Both the position numbers and the translations under genes were made by a program. The notes beneath the pieces were generated by a model that did no database searches, was not told where the DNA came from, and worked only from the letters and a program-made list of their open reading frames with translations. A stretch of DNA of 5,842 bases from NCBI GenBank assembly GCA_002408105.1, contig DHQM01000188.1:2163-8004 (forward strand), read 5' to 3'. This DNA comes from Gammaproteobacteria bacterium UBA5338. GTDB taxonomy: Bacteria; Pseudomonadota; Gammaproteobacteria; Pseudomonadales; UBA5862. Of the stretch, positions 1 to 5,842 are shown piece after piece; position 1 is the stretch's first letter, and each line of letters starts with the position of its first letter.

Positions 1-807
1 TTCTGGGTGCAGTACGGCCGATTCGTCGGCAACGCGCTCAGAGGCGACCTCGGCACCTCCTACTTCTTTAAGGAGCCCGCCCTCGACGTCATCCTGGAAA
101 AACTGCCCGCAACCATCGAACTGGTGCTCTGTGCCAGCGTATTGATCCTCGGAATCAGCGTTCCTTGTGGCATGTTCGCCGCGGTGCGACCTCGCCATTG
201 GCTGTCCCGCTCGGCCATGGGCCTCAGTATCTTGGGGATCTCAGTGCCAGTGTTTCTCACCGGCATCCTGCTGATCTATCTGTTTTCCGTCGAACTGAAC
301 TGGCTGCCCTCCTATGGCCGTGGCCTGACCCGTCCGCTGCTGCTCGGCTGGGAGACGGGCCTGCTCACAGCCGATGGATGGCTGCACCTGCTGCTGCCCT
401 CGGTGACCCTCGCCTCCATCATGGTTCCGCTGTTCATCCGACTGATTCGCGCCGAAATGTTGGAGGTGCTCGACACGGATTTCGTGCGCTTCGCTTGGGC
501 CAAGGGCCTGCGGCCCGGTCGCATCTGGTGGGTCCATGCCTTCAGAAACACGCTGTTGCCCGTCATCACGGTTGGCGGTGTGCAGCTGGGTACCATGGTG
601 GCGTACACCATACTCACTGAGACCGTGTTTCAGTGGCCGGGTGTCGGGCTGCTCTTCCTCGAAGCAGTGACCCGGGCCGATACCCCCTTGATCACCGCCT
701 ACCTTCTGGTCGTCGGTGTGGTCTTCGTGGTCACCAACGCGGCGGTGGACTTGCTCTATGGGTTGGTCAACCCACAGGTGAAGTTGGCGCAGGTCGGCGC
801 CGCATGA
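1..807 (+). CDS. Dpp/Opp-type ABC transporter permease, first subunit (DppB-like), 5' truncated
   Basis: This is one of the two inner-membrane subunits forming the translocation channel of a binding-protein-dependent importer for peptides or similar solutes. The frame is open from base 1, so the start lies outside the window. A GTG at 7 opens the same frame but is not credible as the start, because conserved family sequence (QYGRF, then RGDLGTS at visible residues 14-20) surrounds it. With 268 visible residues against roughly 320-340 in the family, about 55-65 residues including the first membrane helix are missing. Hydrophobic segments lie near residues 40-61, 74-97, 130-150, 185-206 and 229-255. 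The cytoplasmic EAA loop that docks the ATPase is at about 160-187 (AWAKGL, then HAFRNTLLP), and the family motif ETVFQWPGVG is at 207-216. The stop overlaps the start of the next permease (ATGA). Family assignment is firm; the substrate is not determined. Confidence 0.93.
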   Translation, partial: FWVQYGRFVGNALRGDLGTSYFFKEPALDVILEKLPATIELVLCASVLILGISVPCGMFAAVRPRHWLSRSAMGLSILGISVPVFLTGILLIYLFSVELNWLPSYGRGLTRPLLLGWETGLLTADGWLHLLLPSVTLASIMVPLFIRLIRAEMLEVLDTDFVRFAWAKGLRPGRIWWVHAFRNTLLPVITVGGVQLGTMVAYTILTETVFQWPGVGLLFLEAVTRADTPLITAYLLVVGVVFVVTNAAVDLLYGLVNPQVKLAQVGAA

Positions 808-1715
808 AGGCCGCCAGCTCCCTGTCCGGGGCCGCTAGCGCCCTGGCGCAAGACAAAGTCGCCCTGGTGAGCCTCGCCATCCTGCTGACGCTCATCGCCA
901 TGGCCCTATTGGCGCCTTGGATCGCTCCCCAAAACCCCTATGACCCCGCGGCGATCGACGTGCTCGATGCTGAGCTGCCCCCTGCCTGGGTAGCCGGTTC
1001 CGACATGCGGTTCCTGCTCGGCACGGACACCCAGGGACGCGACCTGCTATCGACGATTCTGTACGGACTGCGTGCTTCCTTGACAATTGGGCTCGGCGCC
1101 GTCGCACTCCAGGCCATGCTCGGCGTATTGATTGGCACCTTTGCAGGGTATTTTGGGGGCCGCCTCGATGCAGCACTGATGCGCCTGGCCGATGTGCAAC
1201 TGTCGTTCTCGACCCTCATGGTGGCGATCGTATTGCTGGCGTTGTTGCAAGGGCTGTTCAGCACCGAGTGGTACCACCGCTATGCCCTGGTTTCGCTCAT
1301 CCTTGTCATCGGCGTGGCGGAATGGCCCCAATACGCACGGACTGTTCGCGCTTCCGCCCTGGCGGAGCGCAAGAAGGAATACATTGAAGCGGCCCGTGTG
1401 CTCGGGTTCGGCCCCCTGCGCATTATGTTCCGCCACCTGCTGCCCAACTGCCTGTCACCGATACTGGTGATTTCGACCCTGCAGGTCGCCAATGCCATCA
1501 TTGCAGAGGCGGCACTGTCGTTTCTTGGGCTCGGCATGCCGATCACCAAGCCCTCTCTCGGCGCGCTGATCTCCAGTGGCTTCGAAACCCTATTCAGTGG
1601 CGCCTGGTGGATCTCCGCCTTACCAGGGTTGGCCCTGGTGCTGCTCATCCTGGCGGTCAACCTACTCGGGGACTGGCTGCGCGACACCCTCAACCCGAGG
1701 CATTACCGCGGATGA
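804..1715 (+). CDS. Dpp/Opp-type ABC transporter permease, second subunit (DppC-like)
   Basis: This is the second channel-forming permease and would pair with the upstream DppB-like subunit in the inner membrane. It has 303 residues, a normal length for the family. I chose the ATG at 804 because it overlaps the upstream TGA and is followed at once by the expected short cytoplasmic N-terminus and first helix (about 19-41). The frame stays open upstream to 633, but that stretch lies inside the preceding permease and does not resemble the family. Visible motifs are LGTDTQGRDLLS (72-83), typical of the DppC/OppC side, and the EAA loop (about 193-214: EAARVLGFGP, then HLLPN). AEAALSFLGLG (234-244) and the C-terminal LNPRHYRG end are also typical. 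Further hydrophobic segments lie at about 92-115, 134-151, 160-173, 216-240 and 268-289. A ribosome-binding site is weak, so coupling to the upstream gene is inferred. The TGA is shared with the next ATG. Confidence 0.95.
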   Translation: MKAASSLSGAASALAQDKVALVSLAILLTLIAMALLAPWIAPQNPYDPAAIDVLDAELPPAWVAGSDMRFLLGTDTQGRDLLSTILYGLRASLTIGLGAVALQAMLGVLIGTFAGYFGGRLDAALMRLADVQLSFSTLMVAIVLLALLQGLFSTEWYHRYALVSLILVIGVAEWPQYARTVRASALAERKKEYIEAARVLGFGPLRIMFRHLLPNCLSPILVISTLQVANAIIAEAALSFLGLGMPITKPSLGALISSGFETLFSGAWWISALPGLALVLLILAVNLLGDWLRDTLNPRHYRG

Positions 1716-2704
1716 GTGCGCCTTTGCTCGACGTACAGGGACTGCGGGTGCGCTTCGGCAACACCGACGTGCTGCACGGCGTCGATTTCCAGGTGCATGC
1801 AGGCGAACGGGTCGCTCTGGTCGGCGAAAGCGGCGCGGGCAAGTCCATGGTTGCGTTTGCCATTCTCGGGCTGTTGAGTGCCCCCGGACGCATCAGCGGC
1901 GGGCAGGTGGTGTTCATGGGCGATGACCTTGTGGTCATGCCCCCCAAGGCGCTGCACCGGCTGCGGGGACGGCGCATCGCAATGGTGTTCCAGGACCCCA
2001 TGATGACGCTGAACCCGGTGCTGTCGATCGGCACCCAGCTGATGGAAACCTTGCAACACCCGCCACCTGGCTTGGCCAAAGTCGACTCAACCGAGGCCAG
2101 GCAACGGGCCATCGACGCCCTCGCCCAGGTCCAGATCCCCGATCCGCAGTCCAGACTGCGCCAGTATCCCCACGAACTCTCGGGGGGCATGCGCCAACGC
2201 GTAGTGATCGCCATGGCGCTGCTGCAGGGGCCGCAGCTGATCATTGCCGACGAGCCAACCACCGCGTTGGACGTCACCATCCAAGCCGACATCATGGACA
2301 TGTTGGTGGGACTCTGTGATTCCCGGGGCATGGCGCTGCTGCTGATCACCCACGACCTTGCGGTGGTCGCCGAATCCACCCAACGCGCGCTGGTGATGTA
2401 CGCAGGCCGGGTCATCGAATCCGGCGACACAGCACAACTGACCCAGGCACCAGCACACCCCTACACCGACGCACTGCTGCGGGCCCTGCCCCAAATGGCC
2501 GCGCCGGGGGCGCGCCTTGCCAACATCGGGGGCACCATGCCCGACCCCGGCGCCCTACCGAGCGGCTGCGCCTTCCACCCGCGCTGCCCGCACAGCATGG
2601 CGGACTGCCGCCAGCGCATGCCCGACTGGTACCCGAGCCCCACTGGAGCGGCGGCCTGCCACCTGCTCGACCCCCTAAGAGCCGACAACGGGACAATGCC
2701 ATGA
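1712..2704 (+). CDS. Dpp/Opp-type ABC transporter ATP-binding protein (DppD/OppD-like)
   Basis: This is one of the two cytoplasmic ATPases that power the importer, 330 residues long. The ATG at 1712 overlaps the previous stop, has GAGG at 1697-1700 as a plausible ribosome-binding site, and starts directly before the first strand (LLDVQGLRVRF). All nucleotide-binding motifs are intact: Walker A GESGAGKS (38-45), Q-loop glutamine 94 in VFQDP, signature LSGGM (156-160), Walker B LIIADE (176-181), D-loop ALD (185-187) and switch histidine 214. The C-terminal oligopeptide-transporter extension begins at HPYTDALL (249-256). It carries four cysteines at 286, 292, 299 and 316, in a pattern shared with the partner ATPase. 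A cluster in this region of a thermophile DppD is known to bind [4Fe-4S]; metal binding here is inferred. No key residue is missing. The specific substrate cannot be read from this subunit. Confidence 0.95.
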   Translation: MSAPLLDVQGLRVRFGNTDVLHGVDFQVHAGERVALVGESGAGKSMVAFAILGLLSAPGRISGGQVVFMGDDLVVMPPKALHRLRGRRIAMVFQDPMMTLNPVLSIGTQLMETLQHPPPGLAKVDSTEARQRAIDALAQVQIPDPQSRLRQYPHELSGGMRQRVVIAMALLQGPQLIIADEPTTALDVTIQADIMDMLVGLCDSRGMALLLITHDLAVVAESTQRALVMYAGRVIESGDTAQLTQAPAHPYTDALLRALPQMAAPGARLANIGGTMPDPGALPSGCAFHPRCPHSMADCRQRMPDWYPSPTGAAACHLLDPLRADNGTMP

Positions 2705-3711
2705 CCCTGTTGCGACTGGAGGCAGTGACCAAGGAGTTTCCCCTTACCGGCAGCCTGCTCGAGGAGCTCCAAATCATCGACGGCAGGCTGCGCCGCGTTC
2801 GCCCACGGGTCCATGCCGTGAATGGCGTGAGCTTGACCCTGGAAGCTGGAGAAACCCTCGGGGTGGTGGGAGAGAGTGGCTGCGGGAAGTCGACCCTGGC
2901 GCGCCTGGTGGCCGGACTCATCGAACCCACTCAGGGTACAGTGGCCCTGGCAGCGCCAACTGCCGCCGGCAGTGGCCCAGCAACTGGGCGGGATTCGCGC
3001 CACCGGGTTCAAATGGTGTTCCAGAACCCGCAGGCGTCTCTATCGCCCCGCATGCGCATCGGCGCGGCGCTCGATGAACCCCTGCGGGTTCATTATCCAG
3101 GGTTGTCGGCGCCGGAGCGGGCCGAAAAAGTACAGGAATTGATGGCCGCGGTCGGCCTGAACCCCAGTTGGGCGCGCCGGTTCCCCCATGAACTCTCGGG
3201 CGGCCAGCGCCAGCGGGTAAGCATTGCCCGGGCGCTCACGCCAGACCCGGACCTGATCGTGGCGGACGAACCCGTCTCCGCGCTCGATGTCTCAGTGCAG
3301 GCTCAGGTGTTGAACCTGATGGTGGCATTGCGTGAATCGCGGGGCATCGCCTACCTGTTCATCACCCATGACCTGGCTGTGGTTCGTCACATCGCACAGC
3401 GCGTGGCTGTGATGTACCTTGGCGTGGTCTGTGAACTCACGACCCCAGAACAGCTGTTCACGCGACCTCGCCACCCCTACAGCCAGGCACTGCTCGAGTC
3501 CGTGCCACGCCTCGACGGAAAAAGGGGGTCGCGCCAGCCTCTGGCCGGCCCCATGCCGGCGGCCACCGAACTTCCGTCCGGCTGCCTGTTTCACACCCGC
3601 TGCCCCCACCGCAGGCCCCAATGCACCGCCCAGCGACCCAAACTGCTGGCAACGAGTGGCGACGGCCATGTCGCCTGTCATGGCGTGGCAGAGGGCTGGT
3701 TGCCCCACTGA
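2701..3711 (+). CDS. Dpp/Opp-type ABC transporter ATP-binding protein (OppF/DppF-like)
   Basis: This is the second cytoplasmic ATPase of the importer and likely forms a heterodimer with the preceding DppD-like protein. It has 336 residues, close to E. coli OppF. The ATG at 2701 shares ATGA with the previous stop. The N-terminus has the extended spacer typical of the F subunit (about 15-38) before HAVNGVSL. Intact motifs are Walker A GESGCGKS (57-64), Q-loop glutamine 108 in VFQNP, signature LSGGQ (165-169), Walker B LIVADE (185-190), D-loop SALD (193-196) and switch histidine 223. The C-terminal extension has HPYSQALL (258-265) and cysteines at 295, 301, 308 and 326. One oddity: residues 82-100 are an Ala/Gly/Pro-rich stretch unlike the family, while another frame over the same bases reads more like it. 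Two compensating indels are possible but the overall frame stays open, so I treat the gene as functional. It is the last gene of the operon in view. Confidence 0.94.
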   Translation: MTLLRLEAVTKEFPLTGSLLEELQIIDGRLRRVRPRVHAVNGVSLTLEAGETLGVVGESGCGKSTLARLVAGLIEPTQGTVALAAPTAAGSGPATGRDSRHRVQMVFQNPQASLSPRMRIGAALDEPLRVHYPGLSAPERAEKVQELMAAVGLNPSWARRFPHELSGGQRQRVSIARALTPDPDLIVADEPVSALDVSVQAQVLNLMVALRESRGIAYLFITHDLAVVRHIAQRVAVMYLGVVCELTTPEQLFTRPRHPYSQALLESVPRLDGKRGSRQPLAGPMPAATELPSGCLFHTRCPHRRPQCTAQRPKLLATSGDGHVACHGVAEGWLPH

Positions 3712-3781
3712 GACTGCTTCATTTCGCTCGAGCAGCCCACTCGCAGGGTGGCCACCTACCCGCCATGGCAGGCTTTGCGCG

Positions 3782-3801
3782 CCGGGGATGGCCCGACCCG
3801 G
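3782..3801 (+). terminator. weak hairpin, possible end of the ABC transporter operon
   Basis: Five bases, ccggg at 3782-3786, pair perfectly with cccgg at 3797-3801 across a 10-base loop, and attt follows. It lies about 70 bases past the last ATPase stop. The stem is short and the T-run minimal, so this is only a candidate. In a G+C-rich genome such short repeats are common, and the operon could equally end by Rho-dependent termination. Confidence 0.2.
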
Positions 3802-3823
3802 ATTTCCAGTATGCGTGCATGTG

Positions 3824-3860
3824 CCCACGCCTGGTACAGATGCCTCCGTTCAGGTGTGGG
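3824..3860. repeat. 10-bp inverted repeat between convergent genes
   Basis: cccacgcctg at 3824-3833 is repeated in inverted form as caggtgtggg at 3851-3860. Nine of ten positions are Watson-Crick pairs; in plus-strand RNA the tenth would be a G-U wobble. The loop is 17 bases. No T-run follows on either strand, so it is not a textbook intrinsic terminator. Its place in the gap between converging transcripts makes a 3'-end or RNA-stabilising role possible. Confidence 0.35.
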
Positions 3861-3879
3861 AAAGTCCCTGGCTAGGGAC
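3861..3879 (-). terminator. candidate intrinsic terminator of the fimV-truA transcript
   Basis: Read on the minus strand, a perfect 6-bp stem (gtccct at 3879-3874 and agggac at 3869-3864) encloses a 4-base loop and is followed by ttt (3863-3861). It lies about 75 bases downstream of the truA stop, on the expected side. The T-run has only three bases, so termination would be inefficient. No better candidate is visible for truA within the gap. Confidence 0.35.
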
Positions 3880-3954
3880 AGGTATTGAAGTTCCCGTACC
3901 GCTGGCTGGATGGGGCAGCTACCCAGCGCACAGCCACACCGGAGAATGGCCAGA

Positions 3955-4767
3955 TCAAGGCACGCAAGCCGCTTCCGGGGGTGGCAGGCGCCAGCGCCGT
4001 GGATACCGAACCCCGACCAGGTAGAGGCCATCAGGTGGTGCGGTGGCGGCGCCCTGGGTGCGGTCGCGGGATGCCAGTACTTCTCCAGGCCAGCTGTGAG
4101 GCGCGCGCCCATTCCCCACTGCAAGCAAGGCCCCCGCAATGTTGCGCACCATATGGTGCAGGAATGCATTGGCCTGGATGTCGATGGTCACCCAAGGTCC
4201 CTGGCGGTCGACCTCCACGAAATCCACGTGGCGCATCGCGGTTGCCGACTGGCAGCTGCTCGCGCGATAGGCACTGAAATCGCGTTCCCCCAAGAGGCCC
4301 TGGGCAGCCCGTTGCATGGGCTCGACATCCAGCGGATGCGGATACCAGGTCACGAGCCCACTCCAGATGGCCGAATGCACCGCCTGATTGAGTATCCAGT
4401 AGCGGTAGCGCCGGGCATACGCCGAGTGCCGGGCATGGAAATGTTCATCAACCTCAACGCACCAGGTCACCCGCACATCGGAAGGCAGGTGGCTGTTGGT
4501 GCCCCGAACCCAGGCACCGGGACTCCGCACGACTGGACTGTCGAAATGCACAACCTGGCCCGTGGCATGCACGCCACTGTCGGTGCGTCCTGCACAGGTG
4601 GTCAGAATCTGGGCGTTCGCCACCCGACTGAGGGCTGCCTCCAAGGTGCGCTGCACCGTTCGAGTTGAGCCCTGGGCTTGCCAGCCGTGGAAGGCGCAGC
4701 CCTTGTACTCAACGCCGAGCGCAATGCGAAAGGCTGTGCCCGCAGCTGCGGGCTTTGGTACAGTCAC
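3955..4767 (-). CDS. truA: tRNA pseudouridine(38-40) synthase TruA
   Basis: TruA converts uridines at positions 38, 39 and 40 in the anticodon stem-loop of many tRNAs to pseudouridine; it is a soluble cytoplasmic enzyme. The 270-residue length is normal. Family motifs appear in order: GVEYKG with FHGWQ (18-30), the catalytic loop CAGRTDSGVHA (58-68) with nucleophile Asp63, GTNSHLPSDV (89-98), FHARHSAYARRYRYWILN (110-127), GERDFSAYRASSC (160-172) and FLHHMVRNIAG (202-212). The start is GTG at 4767, 5 bases after the fimV stop. No strong ribosome-binding site is visible, so translation probably depends on ribosomes finishing fimV. No ATG occurs before the conserved N-terminal strand, which favours the GTG. 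fimV-truA adjacency is common in Gammaproteobacteria, but the trpF that often follows truA is absent here: a convergent ABC operon lies beyond it. Confidence 0.96.
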   Translation of the reverse strand: MTVPKPAAAGTAFRIALGVEYKGCAFHGWQAQGSTRTVQRTLEAALSRVANAQILTTCAGRTDSGVHATGQVVHFDSPVVRSPGAWVRGTNSHLPSDVRVTWCVEVDEHFHARHSAYARRYRYWILNQAVHSAIWSGLVTWYPHPLDVEPMQRAAQGLLGERDFSAYRASSCQSATAMRHVDFVEVDRQGPWVTIDIQANAFLHHMVRNIAGALLAVGNGRAPHSWPGEVLASRDRTQGAATAPPDGLYLVGVRYPRRWRLPPPEAACVP

Positions 4768-4772
4768 ATGGC

Positions 4773-5842
4773 TCAGGAAAGGCGCTGCATCAAGCCCTCG
4801 GCCTCCTGGCGTTGGGCAGCGTCCCCTTCCTGGAGCACTTCCTGCAGGATGTCGCGGGCACCTTCTTCGTCGCCCATATCGATGTAGGCCCGAGCCAGGT
4901 TCAACTTGGTGGCGTTTTCGTCCTCGCCGAGGTAATCCAGGTCACCCTCGGCTGCATCACCATGACCGAGCTGCTCGGACACTTCGCCAGCAACCGGCGC
5001 CCCTTCTACAGGTATCGGTTCCGGGGTGATCGCTGGGGTCTCTTCCTCTGCCATGAGGGGCTGATCGGATTCATTCAAAAACTCAGCGGCCTGCTGCTGG
5101 GCCTCAGCCATGACAGAGTCGAGGTCATCCGGCTGCTCTTCATTCGTCTCATAGCCCAACGGGACATCAAAGCCATCGGCCGGGCCTTCGGACAGAGCCG
5201 GCGAAGCCTTCTGGCGGTCATCGTCCAGTTGGTCGAAGGAATCGGGCAGCTCAAAATCGAAGTCCAGGGGTGCGTTCTCGGTTTCTGCCGGCGCGAAAGG
5301 GGCGGCTTCGCTTTCAGTCGCGCTGTCGTCGATCGATGGATTGGAAGCAGGTCCGGATGCCGCCTCATCGAGGAACGAGGTGTCGAAGTCCAGCGGTTCC
5401 ATGGCCATGCCGCTTGGCGCGTCCGCTGCCGCCGCCATGGGCTCTTCGTTCAAGGGCGCTTCAGGCTCAATGCCAAACCCATCCTCCGCGCTTACATCCA
5501 GTTTCAGGTTGGGCCGCTCGTCTTCGGCAGATGCCTGCGCATCCAAATCCCGCTCAGAGTCGAACTCCAGTGGAGCGAACGATTCCGAGGCCAAATCTGA
5601 CGTTTCAGGCCGCGCTGTCGGATCGGTCGGACCGGCGCCCCCAAGCCTGGTCTTCAGTTCCGCGGCACGCTGAATATCAACAGGGTCACCCCATTCATCA
5701 ATGGCCCGTTTCTGCTCATCAAAGGCTTCCCGGTTGCCCTGATCCGCATAGACTTCGGCCAGCTTCAGGCGCAGATCCGCGCGTCGCGGCTCCTCTTCAA
5801 TGGCACTGGTCAAAATGCTGATGGCCGGCTGCAGCCGGCCAT
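4773..5842 (-). CDS. fimV: FimV/HubP family polar landmark protein, C-terminal part (5' truncated)
   Basis: FimV-type proteins are large inner-membrane proteins with a periplasmic LysM domain and an acidic cytoplasmic tail; they organise cell poles, type IV pili, flagella and related systems. Only the last 355 residues are visible, and the frame runs off the right edge. A TTG at 5813 is not the start, because conserved sequence continues upstream (GRLQPAISIL). The visible part opens with a TPR-like helical segment (PRRADLRLKLAEVYADQGN), then a long acidic linker at about 5640-4940. Counting from 5813, 90 of 346 residues are Asp or Glu, and only two Lys/Arg occur between residues 105 and 300. 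PLEFD or PLDFD recurs at 5573-5559, 5396-5382 and 5270-5256. The end matches the FimV C-terminal domain: YLGEDENATKLNLARAYIDM, then a second helix (ARDILQEVLQEG). The LysM and membrane regions lie outside the window. Confidence 0.9.
   Translation of the reverse strand, partial: GRLQPAISILTSAIEEEPRRADLRLKLAEVYADQGNREAFDEQKRAIDEWGDPVDIQRAAELKTRLGGAGPTDPTARPETSDLASESFAPLEFDSERDLDAQASAEDERPNLKLDVSAEDGFGIEPEAPLNEEPMAAAADAPSGMAMEPLDFDTSFLDEAASGPASNPSIDDSATESEAAPFAPAETENAPLDFDFELPDSFDQLDDDRQKASPALSEGPADGFDVPLGYETNEEQPDDLDSVMAEAQQQAAEFLNESDQPLMAEEETPAITPEPIPVEGAPVAGEVSEQLGHGDAAEGDLDYLGEDENATKLNLARAYIDMGDEEGARDILQEVLQEGDAAQRQEAEGLMQRLS
5821..5842. repeat. perfect 22-bp palindrome inside fimV, at the window edge
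   Basis: Bases 5821-5842 equal their own reverse complement: 11-base arms meet between 5831 and 5832, with a CTGCAG core and atggccgg/ccggccat ends. It may extend further, but the next base is outside the window. It lies within the fimV reading frame (GRLQPA). Its function is unknown, and it may be chance. Confidence 0.6.

Noticed and set aside
633..803. Upstream in-frame extension of the second permease
   Set aside because: It overlaps the first permease's conserved C-terminus and is Arg/Gly-rich, unlike a permease N-terminus. The ATG at 804 gives the normal start.
3747..3756. 10-bp palindrome ggtggccacc in the gap
   Set aside because: It is short, has no loop and does not extend. Chance is a sufficient explanation in G+C-rich sequence.
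3292..3828. 178-codon minus-strand frame across the end of the second ATPase and the gap, checked as a possible trpF
   Set aside because: It has no trpF-like motifs such as the KICG start, and most of it is antisense to the conserved ATPase C-terminus.
4146..4159. 14-bp palindrome gcaccatatggtgc
   Set aside because: It lies over the highly conserved TruA motif HHMV, so the protein sequence explains most of it.
3910..4668. 252-codon open frame on the plus strand opposite truA
   Set aside because: It lies almost entirely antisense to truA, whose catalytic and structural motifs are intact. Its translation resembles no family I know. Long antisense frames are expected in G+C-rich DNA.
4665..5600. 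311-codon open frame on the plus strand opposite fimV
   Set aside because: It mirrors the acidic fimV linker, and its hydrophobic and Arg-rich runs follow from complementing Glu/Asp-rich codons. The FimV C-terminal domain on the minus strand is clear.
1..5842. CRISPR arrays, tRNA or rRNA genes, insertion sequences, phage or defence genes
   Set aside because: I found no regularly spaced repeats, no tRNA-like cloverleaf and no transposase or nuclease motifs on either strand.

Overview
The window looks like a G+C-rich gammaproteobacterial chromosome. The best taxonomic marker is the fimV–truA pair on the minus strand: FimV/HubP polar landmark proteins are largely gammaproteobacterial, and truA directly downstream of fimV is a familiar arrangement there (for example in Pseudomonas). 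I cannot name a genus from the sequence alone. Every gene belongs to a known family. I see no CRISPR array, tRNA, rRNA, insertion sequence or obvious mobile element.

Left part (1–3711, plus strand): four tightly packed genes of a Dpp/Opp-type peptide ABC importer. They are two inner-membrane permeases (the first lacks its N-terminus at the window edge) and two different ATPases. All three junctions are ATGA overlaps, where the next ATG shares bases with the previous TGA, so the genes should form one translationally coupled operon. The periplasmic substrate-binding protein is not in the window and would be expected upstream. The substrate is therefore open: peptides are most likely, but nickel, glutathione or opines are possible.

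Middle (3712–3954): a 243-base gap between the ends of convergent transcription units. I see no credible gene in it. It holds a few inverted repeats that may act as weak terminators.

Right part (3955–5842, minus strand): truA (tRNA pseudouridine synthase, positions 38–40) and, 5 bases upstream of it, the C-terminal part of fimV, which runs off the right edge. The visible FimV contains a TPR-like segment, a long very acidic linker with repeated PL[D/E]FD motifs, and the conserved FimV C-terminal domain.

This is mostly an ordinary region. The points most worth a second look are: a segment of the second ATPase (about 2944–3000) that reads more like its family in another frame, suggesting a compensated frameshift pair; a perfect 22-bp palindrome inside fimV at the right edge; paired four-cysteine clusters at the C-termini of both ATPases; and the absence of trpF after truA.
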